64,000 bases of DNA from Chloroflexota bacterium (lineage in GTDB: Bacteria > Chloroflexota > UBA11872), in the NCBI GenBank assembly GCA_026708035.1, contig JAPOVQ010000019.1, forward strand, positions 27,224 to 91,223. The letters run 5' to 3'. The notes under the pieces were generated by a model, which worked only from the letters and a program-made list of their open reading frames with translations, had not been told where the DNA came from and did no database searches. Position 1 is the first letter of the stretch. Every line of letters begins with the position of its first letter. Positions 33,503 through 45,833 of the stretch are shown in pieces. The translations under genes were made by a program, and so were the position numbers.

Positions 33503-35278
33503 GTGAACGCCGCCGAAGTCCTCGTCGACGCGCTCGAACGCCACGGCGTGCGCTATGTCTTCGGCATTCCGGGACACGGCAACACCAACATCCTGGACGC
33601 CATTCACGGCTCCGATCAGATCGACTTCATGCTCGTGCGCCACGAGCAGGCGGCGGCGCACATCGCCGACGGCTACGCCCGCGTCAGCGGTCACGTTGGC
33701 GTGTGCTGCTCGTCGGTGGGGCCGGGCGCGGCCAACATGATCATGGGCATCGCCACGGCCATGTCCACCTCCAGCCCGGTGCTGGCCATCGTGGGAGCGC
33801 CCATCCAGCGCTGGTACGGGCGCGGGCAGCTGCAGGAGACCTCGCGTCCGGACACGGCGCCGGCGGATCAGGCGTTCATGCAGATGCTGCAACCCATCAC
33901 CAAGCGCGTGTGGTCCATCGCCGACCCGCGCACGATTCCTACCGCCGTGCGCAAGGCGTTCACGGCGGCGCAGGTGGGGCGGCCGGGACCGGTTGGTCTG
34001 GAGATTCCCTGGGACCTGCAGGCGGCCGAGGTGGACACGCTGCCCGAGGATCCGGACCCGTTTCCGGCCCGGGCGCGGCCGCGGGCCGACGCCGAGCTGA
34101 CCAACCGTGCGGCACAGCTCCTGATCGACGCGGAATTCCCCGTCATCATCGCCGGCAACGGCGCGCTCATTTCCGGCGCGGGCGAGGCCGTCACCGCGCT
34201 GGCCGAAAGCCTGGGCGCGGCCATCGCCTCCTCGTTCGTCTCCAAAGGCGTCGTGTCGGAGGACCACCCGCTGGCGGTGGGCATGGTCGGCTGGCTGGGT
34301 CATCCCGTGGCGCACGAGCTGATCCGCGAGCGCGCCGATTTGATCCTGGCGGTGGGCTATCGCTTTGCCGACGAGTCCACCAGTTGGTGGACCGAGGGCA
34401 AGCCCTTCGTGCCGCAAAACCGCATCGTCCAAATCGACATCGAGGCCCGCGAGATGGGCCGCGCCGGACCGATCGAGTTGGGGCTGGAGGGCGACGCGCT
34501 GGCGGTGGTCACCGACCTGCGCGAGGCCGTCGAACGTCTCGGCGGGCGGCCGTCCGCTGAGGCCGACGCCGCGCTGATCCGCCGCGCCAAGGGCGCCTAC
34601 TCGCTGGACCTAACCCCGCCCGACGCCACGCCCATGGAGCCGCTGCGGGTGGCCGAGCAGGTGCGGCGCGTGCTGCCCGACGACTCGATCATCTCCGTCG
34701 ACACCGGCAACCACGCCCACTACTTCGCCGCCTTCTATCCCATTCGCGCCGGCGGGCGCTTCCTGAATCCGGGCGGCTGGACGCCGATGGGTTGGGGTCC
34801 CACGGCCATCATCGGCGCCAAGCTGGCCCAGCCCGACAAGGCCTGCGTGGCCGTCACCGGCGACGGCGGCTTCCTCATGGTCAACCAGGAGGTGTCCACG
34901 GCGGTCGAGTGGGGCCTGCCCGTGGTCTGGCTGGTCTTCAACAACTCCTCGCTGGCCGCCATCCGGGACGGCCAGATGGCCGACTTCGGCGGGCGCATCA
35001 TCGGCACCGAGTACAGCGTCGAGGTGGACTATGCGGAGCTCGGGCGCACCCTGGGCGGCGAAGGCGTGCGCGTGACCCGCCACGACGAGGTCGAGGACGC
35101 CATTCGCTGGGCGCTGGATTGCGGCAAACCGTGCGTGGTGGACCTGGTGGTCGCCGCCGACGCCGTGCGACCGCCCATCGCCGGCGCGTGGTACGAGCCC
35201 GGCCGCTCCGAGCCGGCCCCCATGCCGCGCGGCTCCGAGGTGCGATACTCGGCGCCCCAACCCGAGGAATCGGCCTGA
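33503..35278 (+). CDS. Thiamine-pyrophosphate-dependent enzyme, acetolactate-synthase-like
   Basis: A 591-residue three-domain TPP enzyme from GTG 33503 (no ATG fits). The catalytic Glu48 is in VRHEQAAAHIADGYAR, the central domain has VIIAGNGALISGAGEA, and the C-terminal TPP-binding motif is VTGDGGFLMVNQE...VFNNSS (GDG...NN). Family members are acetolactate synthase, glyoxylate carboligase, sulfoacetaldehyde acetyltransferase and IolD. The active-site neighbourhood does not settle which. No small regulatory IlvH subunit follows, so valine synthesis is unlikely. Its stop overlaps the start of the sugar isomerase gene by one base (TGATG), so the two are one operon and a sugar or inositol pathway is plausible. 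Confidence 0.88.
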   Translation: MNAAEVLVDALERHGVRYVFGIPGHGNTNILDAIHGSDQIDFMLVRHEQAAAHIADGYARVSGHVGVCCSSVGPGAANMIMGIATAMSTSSPVLAIVGAPIQRWYGRGQLQETSRPDTAPADQAFMQMLQPITKRVWSIADPRTIPTAVRKAFTAAQVGRPGPVGLEIPWDLQAAEVDTLPEDPDPFPARARPRADAELTNRAAQLLIDAEFPVIIAGNGALISGAGEAVTALAESLGAAIASSFVSKGVVSEDHPLAVGMVGWLGHPVAHELIRERADLILAVGYRFADESTSWWTEGKPFVPQNRIVQIDIEAREMGRAGPIELGLEGDALAVVTDLREAVERLGGRPSAEADAALIRRAKGAYSLDLTPPDATPMEPLRVAEQVRRVLPDDSIISVDTGNHAHYFAAFYPIRAGGRFLNPGGWTPMGWGPTAIIGAKLAQPDKACVAVTGDGGFLMVNQEVSTAVEWGLPVVWLVFNNSSLAAIRDGQMADFGGRIIGTEYSVEVDYAELGRTLGGEGVRVTRHDEVEDAIRWALDCGKPCVVDLVVAADAVRPPIAGAWYEPGRSEPAPMPRGSEVRYSAPQPEESA

Positions 35279-36126
35279 TGCGGCGATTCAAGTACGCCTA
35301 CAGCGCGCTGGTCTACTACGGCGAGGACATCGGCACGTCCATCGACCGCGTGGCGCGGTTCGGCTACGACGGCATCGAGCTCTTGGGCCAGCCCGAGACC
35401 TACGATGCGCCCGCCGTGCGGCGCCGGGTTTCCGACGCGGGCATTGCCGTCAGCTCGATCAGCTCGGTCATCAGCGCCGACCGCGACTTCGCCCATCCCG
35501 ACCCGGAGATCCGCGCCAACGCCCTGGCCTACCTCAACTCGCTGACCGATCTGGCGGTTGACGTCGGCGCGCCGGTCATCGTGGGACGCCCCAGCGCCTC
35601 GATGAAGCTGCTGCCGCTGGCCGACCCCGAGGACGAGTGGCGCTGGGCGGTGGACGGCCTGCGCGCCGCCGGGGAGTACGCCGCCGAGCGCGGGGTGAGC
35701 GTGGCGCTGGAGTGCTGGACGCGCTTCGAGACCTACTTCCTCAACCGCCTGGAGCAAGCCGTCGAGCTTTGGGAAGCCATCGGCCTGACCAACGGCGGCG
35801 TCATGGGCGACACGTTTCACATGAACATCGAGGAATCGTCTCTCGGCGACGCCATCCGCCACGCCGGCCCGCACCTGGCGCACATGCACCTGGCCGACTC
35901 CAACCGGCTGCCGCCGGGCTACGGGCACGCCGACTTTCGCGAGGTGCTGCGGGCGCTCGACGAGGTGGACTACACCGGCTGGCTGGCGTTCGAACTGCTG
36001 CCCGACACCGCTGACCCCTTCACCGTCTTTCGCGCCGGCGGCCACGCCGACTTCTTCGACCGCTACACCCGCGACGCCATCACCCACATGCGTCGGCTCG
36101 AAGCCGAGCTAGGTGCCACAGACTGA
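35278..36126 (+). CDS. Sugar phosphate isomerase/epimerase (TIM barrel)
   Basis: A 282-residue barrel protein. Metal ligands appear in GVSVALECWTRFETYFL (Glu), GGVMGDTFHMNIEE (Asp and His), HLAHMHLADSNR (His) and WLAFELLP (Glu), the D-tagatose 3-epimerase/IolE-like pattern. Start ATG 35278 overlaps the stop of the TPP enzyme; the long frame upstream to 34792 is a shadow of that gene. With the TPP enzyme it would rearrange and cleave a keto-sugar or cyclitol. Confidence 0.88.
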   Translation: MRRFKYAYSALVYYGEDIGTSIDRVARFGYDGIELLGQPETYDAPAVRRRVSDAGIAVSSISSVISADRDFAHPDPEIRANALAYLNSLTDLAVDVGAPVIVGRPSASMKLLPLADPEDEWRWAVDGLRAAGEYAAERGVSVALECWTRFETYFLNRLEQAVELWEAIGLTNGGVMGDTFHMNIEESSLGDAIRHAGPHLAHMHLADSNRLPPGYGHADFREVLRALDEVDYTGWLAFELLPDTADPFTVFRAGGHADFFDRYTRDAITHMRRLEAELGATD

Positions 36127-36167
36127 GCCGAGGGCCATTCGCGTAATGAGATTGGTGCGCATCCCGT

Positions 36168-36195
36168 CCGTCATTCCGGCGGAGGCCGGAATCCG
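36168..36195. repeat. Family D repeat
   Basis: CGTCATTCCGGCGGAGGCCG followed by GAATCC, a hairpin CATTCCGGC/GCCGGAAT with a short loop, between the isomerase gene and the AAC(3)-like gene. It is near-identical to copies at about 40479, 48231 and 63342. Confidence 0.85.
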
Positions 36196-36270
36196 GGCCC
36201 AACGAACCTGGCGCCATGGCGTGAGAGCGCGGCAGGCAGCCTACAGCCAGCAGCGAAATCTCGAGCAGCA

Positions 36271-37161
36271 ATGGCGTCAGACCCCCTAACCCGCACCGCC
36301 TCGGAACTCACCGCGGATCTGCTGCAACTAGGCCTGCCGCGCGGGGGCCTGGTGATGTTCCACAGCTCGTTGCGCAGCATCGGCACGGTCGAAGGCGCGG
36401 CGGACACGGTGGTCGACGCGTTGCTGGCGGTGATTGGACCCGACGGCACGCTCGTCGCGCCCACCTTCACCGGCCAATACCACGAGCCGGGCTTCGTCTT
36501 CGACCCGGCGGAGACGCCGGTCACCACCGGCGCCATTCCCAACCACTTCTTCCGCCGCCCGGAGGCGCGCCGCACGGTCCACATCGTGCAGACCGTAGCC
36601 GCCATCGGGCCGCTGCGCGACACGATCATCGACGCCGGCGGCGATGACGGCTGGGACGCGCAGCCGTGTATGCGCGCGATCTTCGACCTCGACGGGTGGT
36701 TCCTGCTGCTGGGCGTGCCCTATCAGAGCCTGACCGCGGGCCACTTCCTGGAGCAGGAGATCGGGTCTCACCGCCGCCCGCGCGCCGTCGAAGGACTTCA
36801 GCGCTTGTCAGACGGTCGAGTGGTTCCCCTGCGCAGCGAGGCGTGGGGACCCGATCCAAGCTTTCCCGGAATGCCGGAGCGCAGCTACGACTTCAACCGG
36901 TTGGGCGAAGGCCTGGAGCGGCGCGGCTTGGTGCGGCGCGGCGCGGTGGGCAATGCCATCGCGCGACTCGTCCGCGCCCGTGACCTGGAACGCACCGCCC
37001 GCGAGATGTTTGCGGCCGATCCGGAGCTATTCTTCAAAGTCGACGGCCGGGTGACGCCGCTGCGCTACGGCGTGACCTGGTCCATTCCCGAGGGCCGCCA
37101 CGCTGGCGCCGAGCTCTGCGTGGTCGATCCGGCGGGGGTGTTTCGAGCGCCGAACGGGTAG
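36271..37161 (+). CDS. AAC(3)-family N-acetyltransferase-like protein
   Basis: A 296-residue member of the antibiotic_NAT (aminoglycoside 3-N-acetyltransferase) family. The N-terminal [40 protein letters not shown] is the conserved acetyl-CoA-binding part, and [28 protein letters not shown] carries the catalytic histidine region, with VHIV in place of the usual SxHP. The change suggests another substrate; chromosomal homologues often act on other amines. Resistance should not be assumed. No regulator is adjacent. Confidence 0.85.
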   Translation: MASDPLTRTASELTADLLQLGLPRGGLVMFHSSLRSIGTVEGAADTVVDALLAVIGPDGTLVAPTFTGQYHEPGFVFDPAETPVTTGAIPNHFFRRPEARRTVHIVQTVAAIGPLRDTIIDAGGDDGWDAQPCMRAIFDLDGWFLLLGVPYQSLTAGHFLEQEIGSHRRPRAVEGLQRLSDGRVVPLRSEAWGPDPSFPGMPERSYDFNRLGEGLERRGLVRRGAVGNAIARLVRARDLERTAREMFAADPELFFKVDGRVTPLRYGVTWSIPEGRHAGAELCVVDPAGVFRAPNG

Positions 37162-37194
37162 CGGCGGGCAGGTCATCCAGGCGCATCGCCGTGG

Positions 37195-37452
37195 TCCGGT
37201 CCCCTCTCCCATAGGTAAGGGATAGAAGGCACGCTACCGCAGCAGAGGGGAAGATCATGCGCCTCCCTAGCAGAGGGTGGGGTCCGCGGTCCGGTCCCCT
37301 CTCCCCCAGGAGAGGGGAGAAAGCGCGCTTCTCCAGGAAAGGGAACGAAAGCGCATCCCCAGGAGAATTGAGCGTGACGCTTCCGCGGAGAACGGGCGGA
37401 GTCCGCCGTCCGGTCCCCTCTCCCACGGGGAGAGGGCGAGGGTGAGGGGTTC
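37195..37452. repeat. Three family C repeats upstream of uvrA
   Basis: GGTCCGGTCCCCTCTCCC begins copies at about 37194, 37289 and 37409, each with a GGGAGA or AGAGGGG return arm; the last ends GGGTGAGGGG. Nothing else is seen in this 365-base gap, so the uvrA promoter must lie in or just after the repeats. Confidence 0.85.
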
Positions 37453-37526
37453 CGGCGGCTGAACCGGCCATGCCGCGTGCCGCATGGACCACCGGCCAAC
37501 CCCCAAATCGCTTAAGCTGGACCGTT

Positions 37527-40421
<2,895 letters not shown>

Positions 40422-40478
40422 CAAGGACGTCTAAGTCGCCCCCCTTTTTCCTGAAGTGGAACTATTCCTGACCTCTCC

Positions 40479-40824
40479 GTCATTCCGGCGGAAGCCGGAA
40501 TCCAGTCCGGGCAAACTCAGGGAGCGCGCTGGGTCGTGGCGGTAGGGGCGGGTCTCAGACCCGCCCGCTCGGGTCTACGCAATCGCCAGAGCGAACGAGA
40601 AAGGCGAGAGCAACGTTCGGTCCCTTCCCCATGAAAGGGGGAAGGTTAGGATGGGGGTAGGTCCGAGCGTCCGAGGTGCGGCCGTGGATGGTGCCCCTCC
40701 GTTCGCCCCCGTATCCAGTACGGGGCAAGCTCTGAGCTTGTCGAAGGGCGTCTGTCGAGCTCGCGGAGGGGACGTAGTTCGACAGGGCCTGTCCCGAGCT
40801 AGTCGAGGGGCTCACCACGAACGG
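40479..40824. repeat. D, A, C and GAGCTTGTCGA-type repeats
   Basis: D at 40479-40505, A at 40542-40568, a C-like arm pair CCCTTCCCC/GGGGGAAGG at about 40620-40645, then a long stretch with TGAGCTTGTCGAAGGGC (about 40735) and an imperfect inverse TTCGACAGGGC...GAGCTAGTCGAGGGGC (about 40780-40812). This 470-base gap before the SDR gene shows no other gene. Confidence 0.8.
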
Positions 40825-40892
40825 AGCCAGATTGTCTGCGCCGACACAGTCGTCAGCACGGCTCGCGGACACCAAAGGCTAGGAGCATGACC

Positions 40893-41723
40893 ATGGCTGA
40901 ATCTCGTGTAGCGATCGTCACCGGCGGCGCCACCGGCATCGGCGGCGCCATTGCCCGCCGCTTGGCCGCCGACGGCGAGCGCGTGCTCATCGCCGACATC
41001 GCCGACGAGCTGTCGGCGTCGAACGTGGCGCAAATCGAAGCGGAGGGCGGCACGGCCGCCGCGATTCACTCCGATGTATCCCGCCACGACGACATTCGAG
41101 CCATGATCCAGCACGCCGTCGAGCGCTGGGGCCGCCTGGACATCCTCGTCAACAACGCCTTCCCCGCCATGGAAGCGCTGCCCGGCGGCGTGGAGGAAGT
41201 CACCGAGGAGCAATGGGACTTCGGCATGTCGCTCCTGGTCAAGGCCCTGTTCCTGGGCGCCAAGTACGCCGTACCCGAGATGCGCCGCGTCGGCGGCGGC
41301 AACATAGTCAACATTTCGTCGGTTCACGGCCTGCTGATGGCCAAGGACTACCTGGTCTACGAAGCGGGTAAATCCGCCGCCATCGGCGTCACTAAGCAGA
41401 TGGCCATCCAGCACGGCCCCGACAAAATCCGCGTCAATGCCATCTGCCCCGGGCACATGGTCACCGAGAACATCCAGCGCGTGATGTGGGACGACAACCC
41501 GAGCGGGCTCGAGCTGGTTGCGGATCAATACCCGCTCCGCCGCGCCGGGCGACCGGATGAAATCGCCTCGGCCGTGTCGTTCCTGTGCTCCGAGGACGCC
41601 TCCTTCGTCACCGGCCACGCCCTCGTCGTCGACGGCGGCCTCTCCATCCAGCTGCAGGAAAACATCGGCGTCCAGCAGGCCAACTTCATGCGCCGCCATC
41701 CGGACACGAAACCGCCGTACTAG
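40893..41723 (+). CDS. Short-chain dehydrogenase/reductase
   Basis: A 276-residue classical SDR. The Rossmann motif TGGATGIGGAI is near the N-terminus, NNAFPAME replaces the usual NNAG, and the active site has Ser in NISSVHG and Tyr/Lys in YEAGKSA; the sheet ends with VDGG. It oxidises or reduces an alcohol or carbonyl with NAD(P)H. ATG 40893 is preferred over 40887, because AGGAG (40881-40885) is seven bases before it and only one base before the other. The substrate is unknown. Confidence 0.93.
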   Translation: MAESRVAIVTGGATGIGGAIARRLAADGERVLIADIADELSASNVAQIEAEGGTAAAIHSDVSRHDDIRAMIQHAVERWGRLDILVNNAFPAMEALPGGVEEVTEEQWDFGMSLLVKALFLGAKYAVPEMRRVGGGNIVNISSVHGLLMAKDYLVYEAGKSAAIGVTKQMAIQHGPDKIRVNAICPGHMVTENIQRVMWDDNPSGLELVADQYPLRRAGRPDEIASAVSFLCSEDASFVTGHALVVDGGLSIQLQENIGVQQANFMRRHPDTKPPY

Positions 41724-41734
41724 TTCGTCCCGTC

Positions 41735-42937
41735 TTAGGCCGCGGGCAAGGTCCCTTGTGCCCGAGCCGCCAGCGGCAGCGCGGCCAGCCCCGCCACCAT
41801 GGCCGCCGCGCCCACGTAGAACGCCGCGACCAGAGACGTCTCCGCGGTTGCAAAAACAACGGCCGCGCCGATGACGGCTCCTGCCGAATACGCCGTGCCG
41901 TCCAGCACCATCACGCGACTCAGCGACCCCACCGGCGCCACGTCGCCGCACAGGCTCACGGACATGGTGTTGATGCCCCACATTGCCACGGCCCACATGG
42001 TGGCGACGACCAGCAGTCCCGGCACGCTGTCCACGAATCCGAAGGCGGCCGTGGCAGGCACCGCCAGCGCCAGGATGCCGGCCAGCACGGCGCGCCGGCC
42101 CAACCGGTCTGACAGCCGTCCGATCGCCAGTTGCGCCACCGCGCCCCCGACTGACGCGACCAGGGTCATGGCGCCGACCGCGCGCAGGTCGCCGCCGACC
42201 TCGACTACCCGCGGGCCGGCCAACAGGATCATGGCGGCATAGGCAACCGTTGACGCGAGCCGTAAGACCATGACGGCCGCCACGCCCCGGAAGCGCATCA
42301 GGCGAACGAAGCTGATGCCTTGCGTCAACTGCCGCGCCGGCGCCGGCGTGGGTCGTGGCAAGGCCCCCAGCGTCAGCGCCAGCGCGGCCGCAAGGGCCGT
42401 TCCCGCGCCAATGGCAAACACGCGGAAGCCGAAAGCATCCGCCACTAAGCCCTGCGCCACGCCGGCAAGGCCGGGAACCAGGACCACTACGAACCCAATC
42501 AAGCCAACCGCCGCCCCGCGCCGGGACTCCGGCGCGATCTCGATGAGGTATGTCTGCAGCCCCGTCCAAAAGAAGGCCATGGACAGTCCCGCGACTGGAG
42601 CGGCCACGATCACCCAGCCGACGTCCGGCGCGACGACCAGCACCACCATCAGCGCCGTCATGCCCGCGAGCCCCAGCGCGTGCACGCCGCGGCTTTCGAG
42701 CCGTGTGACCCAACGGCCCGTGACCGTGGCGCCGACCGAGCGCGCCAGGTGCATCGTGCCGATCACCAGCGCGGCGCCCGCAATGCCGCCGCCAAGCTGC
42801 TCGCGCACCAGCAGCGACATGAAGTACGACGTCGGCAGCCACCCCGCCACGCCCAGCGCCGCGACGAGCGCAAAGGTCGCGAAGCCGCGAGTGCGTAGAC
42901 TGGCGGACTCGGGTGCGACGCGCTCGCTGGCAGGCAT
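41735..42937 (-). CDS. MFS transporter
   Basis: About 400 residues with twelve hydrophobic segments in two halves. The loop GRWVTRLESRGVH between helices 2 and 3, and its second-half counterpart GRLSDRLGRRAVLAG, are the MFS signature. ATG 42937 (MPASERVAP) is used; an earlier frame adds unlikely residues. It exports or imports a small solute that cannot be named. The gene converges with the SDR gene, 11 bases apart. Confidence 0.9.
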   Translation of the reverse strand: MPASERVAPESASLRTRGFATFALVAALGVAGWLPTSYFMSLLVREQLGGGIAGAALVIGTMHLARSVGATVTGRWVTRLESRGVHALGLAGMTALMVVLVVAPDVGWVIVAAPVAGLSMAFFWTGLQTYLIEIAPESRRGAAVGLIGFVVVLVPGLAGVAQGLVADAFGFRVFAIGAGTALAAALALTLGALPRPTPAPARQLTQGISFVRLMRFRGVAAVMVLRLASTVAYAAMILLAGPRVVEVGGDLRAVGAMTLVASVGGAVAQLAIGRLSDRLGRRAVLAGILALAVPATAAFGFVDSVPGLLVVATMWAVAMWGINTMSVSLCGDVAPVGSLSRVMVLDGTAYSAGAVIGAAVVFATAETSLVAAFYVGAAAMVAGLAALPLAARAQGTLPAA

Positions 42938-43121
42938 CGGGTGACGGTAGCAAGGCCCCGACAACCAAAAGATCGACACATGTTCGGCGCTGCGTCCATG
43001 GCGATCGCGGTCGGTCGACGACCCTTGCGCAGCCCTCCGCCATTTCCGCGCAAAGCCTGGCCAGTACGCGAAATGGGGCAGACCCTTGCGTATCCCCTCT
43101 TCTGGCGATCGGATAGCCGGT

Positions 43122-43168
43122 CCGGTCCCCTCTCCCTCGATGGGAGAGGGTTAGGGTGAGGGTGATCC
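43122..43168. repeat. Family C repeat
   Basis: GGTCCCCTCTCCCTCGATGG and GGAGAGGGTTAGGGTGAGGG, a stem CCCTCTCCC/GGGAGAGGG, just before the siroheme gene start. Near-identical copies are at 49491 and 56840. Confidence 0.85.
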
Positions 43169-43184
43169 GGCGTTTGGGAGCGGG

Positions 43185-43898
43185 ATGGCGACCAGCTTCG
43201 CGAAGGCCTCAGCAGCGGGTGCGCTCGTGAGCCAACGCGCCTACCTGCCCGTCGTCCTCAACATGCGGGGACGCACCGCGCTCATCGTGGGCGGTGGCCC
43301 GGCGGCAGCCGACAAGGCCGCCTACTTGGCCGATTTCGGCATCCATCCGACGGTGCTGGCTGAGCCGGACGCCGCAGTTGATGAGAGTCTCCAGGCCCTC
43401 GCGGACTCAGGGCAGGCCGAGCTGCGGCGCACGCCCTACGACCCATCCCTCCTCGAGGGCCATGCGCTCGTGATCATCGCCACCGGCGACCGCGCCCACG
43501 ATCGAGGCATCGCCGAGGACGCGCGTAGCCGCGGGGCCATCGTCAACGTCGTCGACGATCCCGACGTCTGCGACGTCTTCGCCGTCGGCTATGTGCGCCG
43601 AGGCCCGGTGGCGGTGTCCGTCAGCACCGGAGGCCGCAGCCCGGCATTCACCGCCGCTCTGCGCGAGCACCTCGACGACATGCTGGGCTCGGACATCGAG
43701 CAGCACCTGGAGCACTACGTCCGCTGGCGCGAGCGCGTGCGCGACGCAGTATCAGGCTTTGGTTCGCGCGAGCAACTCTGGCGCGAGCTCCGCGCGGCCG
43801 GACTCTACAAGGTGTTGCTGCGCGACGGCCCCGAGGCCGCAAGCCGGCTCGTCGACGCCGCTATCGCCCGCCACCAGGCCGACGGGCCGGATAGCTAG
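43185..43898 (+). CDS. Precorrin-2 dehydrogenase/ferrochelatase-type protein (siroheme synthase N-domain)
   Basis: A 237-residue protein like the N-terminal part of CysG or Met8. YLPVVLNMRGRTALIVGGGPAAADKAAYLADFG is the typical start with NAD-binding GGG; the domain continues through VNVVDDPDVCDVFAVGYVRRGPVAVSVSTGGRSPAF, with the Asp/His-type chelatase region and conserved STGGRSPA. It would turn precorrin-2 into sirohydrochlorin (and possibly insert iron) in siroheme or cobalamin synthesis. It lacks a methyltransferase domain, which must be encoded elsewhere. Confidence 0.9.
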   Translation: MATSFAKASAAGALVSQRAYLPVVLNMRGRTALIVGGGPAAADKAAYLADFGIHPTVLAEPDAAVDESLQALADSGQAELRRTPYDPSLLEGHALVIIATGDRAHDRGIAEDARSRGAIVNVVDDPDVCDVFAVGYVRRGPVAVSVSTGGRSPAFTAALREHLDDMLGSDIEQHLEHYVRWRERVRDAVSGFGSREQLWRELRAAGLYKVLLRDGPEAASRLVDAAIARHQADGPDS

Positions 43899-43959
43899 GC
43901 ACAAACGGCGGCAATCCCTCAGGGCGTACTCCCGTAAGGGCTGGCTCCCTATCCCGTCC

Positions 43960-44152
43960 CGGTAGGGGCGCCCCTCGTGGGCGCCCGTTGACCAACGGCT
44001 AGCGGCATTCCCGACCGCGGCCCGACTCCCTCTCCCTGCCCGGTAGGGGCGCCCCTCGTGGGCGCCCGTTGACCAACGGCTAGCGGCATTCCCGACCGCG
44101 GCCCGACTCCCTCTCCCTGCCCGGTAGGGGCGCCCCTCGTGGGCGCCCGTAG
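43960..44152. repeat. 81-bp tandem repeat, 2.4 units
   Basis: Units start at 43961, 44042 and 44123 with GGTAGGGGCGCCCCTCGTGG (family B) and continue with TTGACCAACGGCTAGCGGCA and CCCGACTCCCTCTCCCTGC. The first two are identical to the eye. Another C element (about 44191-44222) and an A element in the opposite orientation (about 44245-44270) complete the gap. Confidence 0.9.
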
Positions 44153-44298
44153 CCTGACGGATTCACCGCTGCGCCGACCGGGGTCCGGCTCCCTCTCCCA
44201 CGGGGAGAGGGTCGGGGTGAGGGGATTCCGACTGCCGCTCACGCACGGGCGGGTTTCAAACCCGCCCTACCCGAATCTGCCCCATTCGGCGCCCGCGG

Positions 44299-45732
44299 CT
44301 AGATCACCGCCCCCTCCGAAACCACCGCCGGCGCCAGCACCGACTCCGGCGTGCCGTGGATCACCTTGTTCGCCGCCGGCACCACCGTCACCAGCACCCC
44401 CGCCAACGTCACGTCGTCGTTCGCCACGATGTAAAAGGGCGAAATGCGCGTGCGCCCGTTCATCTCGCGCACGTCGTCCGCCTCGAGATCGAAATAGGGC
44501 ACCTGCACCCGGCGGCTCTCATGGTAGGGCTGGATGACGTAGGGCGACGTCGGAAAGCTCTCCAGCGCCTGCCGCACAGCCAGTTCCCAGTCGTCGGCCG
44601 AAACATCGTGTCCCACGGTGACCCCTCGCGCGCCCCACGCCAGTTCGGAGAACCCGGAAGGCTTGATCACCAGCCGTCGCTGCCGCTGGGTCAGCCCCGG
44701 AAGCTCGTCCCAGGTCCGCACCTGCCGCCCCGCGGTCTCCAGCACCGGGTCGATCGCCGCGAACGGAGGCAACGGCGCCGGATCGAGCACCCACGTCGGC
44801 GCCAGGGCCACCCCCAGGCGCTCAATTGCGTCCTTGCCCAGCTCACCCCGCCAGAAATCCTGCAAGGCCGCGTGCCGGAAGAGCGCCAGCAGCAGCTTTT
44901 CCTCCAGATAGGCCTTGAACGGCGGCGTGACCACCGCCAGCCGCTGCTTCATCGCATAGATGAGCAAATCGATCTTGGGGATGTTGGGCAGGTCGTGCAG
45001 CTCCAGGAATCGGTACACCACGTCAACCCGCCGGGCGTCGTCGCCGAAGCACAGCGCGTCGCCTTCCAGCGAGAGTTCGCGCGGATGCACCGCGTGGGCA
45101 TCGAGCCCCAATTCCTGCAGGTCGCGCGCAATCGAGATCATCTCGCTGCGGTAGTCCTCCGACTCATCCGCGACCACGATGGCCACCGTCGGATCGTCGC
45201 CCTCGGCCACCTCGTGGAACATGGCCCCCAGCGCTTGCGGAATGCCCTCCGGACCGCCGACCGGATCGAAGCCCAGGTGCGCGTAGCGCCGCGTGAGCGC
45301 CGCCAGCGTGCCGAAGCCGCCCGGCACCGAGTCGAGCTCCGTCGCGCGCAGCGTGCCGTCGTCGCCCGCCATCAGGTCGGGCCGGATGATGCGCGGCAGC
45401 ATTGACCGCATGCGTCGCAACTGGCCCAACTCTCGGACGCGTTCCGGCTTTCCCTGGTTGAGCAGGCGCAGCACCCACGGCGGCTGCCGACCGCGCGCGG
45501 CGCTCAGGTACAAGCGATTGACGGCCTGATAGAACGCCAGCAGGTCCTGGCCCAGCACGCGCAGCCTCGCCACGGTTTCCGGCCGCAGCGGGAAAGGCTC
45601 CGGCGAAACGCGCCACGGGACGCCCGGCGCGTCCGGTCGGACGCTCGGTACATCGCTGCCGAGGTAGAGCGAGCGTTCTCGAAGGGAGGGCGTGCGAGTG
45701 TTCAGCAGTGGCGTCTCACGCGTTGGCGCCAT
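44299..45732 (-). CDS. Hypothetical protein, ATP-grasp-like
   Basis: A 477-residue cytoplasmic protein with no signal peptide. The second half has LVIKPSGFSELAWGARGVTVG and TSPYVIQPYHESRRVQVPYFD, which resemble the nucleotide-binding lysine/Gly loop and the following strand of circularly permuted ATP-grasp enzymes (such as glutathionylspermidine-synthase-like proteins). The N-terminal half has IIRPDLMAGDDGTLRATELDSVPGGFG, which also occurs in such proteins in my memory. Function is probably a ligase joining an acid and an amine, but no family can be assigned safely. It runs away from the cupin gene next to it. Confidence 0.55.
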   Translation of the reverse strand: MAPTRETPLLNTRTPSLRERSLYLGSDVPSVRPDAPGVPWRVSPEPFPLRPETVARLRVLGQDLLAFYQAVNRLYLSAARGRQPPWVLRLLNQGKPERVRELGQLRRMRSMLPRIIRPDLMAGDDGTLRATELDSVPGGFGTLAALTRRYAHLGFDPVGGPEGIPQALGAMFHEVAEGDDPTVAIVVADESEDYRSEMISIARDLQELGLDAHAVHPRELSLEGDALCFGDDARRVDVVYRFLELHDLPNIPKIDLLIYAMKQRLAVVTPPFKAYLEEKLLLALFRHAALQDFWRGELGKDAIERLGVALAPTWVLDPAPLPPFAAIDPVLETAGRQVRTWDELPGLTQRQRRLVIKPSGFSELAWGARGVTVGHDVSADDWELAVRQALESFPTSPYVIQPYHESRRVQVPYFDLEADDVREMNGRTRISPFYIVANDDVTLAGVLVTVVPAANKVIHGTPESVLAPAVVSEGAVI

Positions 45733-45833
45733 TGCGCCGTGCGGCCAGCGTTCCGCGGCAGCCGCGGGGAGTCTAGCAGAGGGCCTCCGGCAGGCCGGTT
45801 ATGGTATCCGGACAGCAGCCCACGGAGACTCCC

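Noticed and set aside
36271..37161. Antibiotic resistance gene
   Set aside because: The family is AAC(3)-like, but a conserved motif is changed and there is no mobile context. Only membership in the family is supported.
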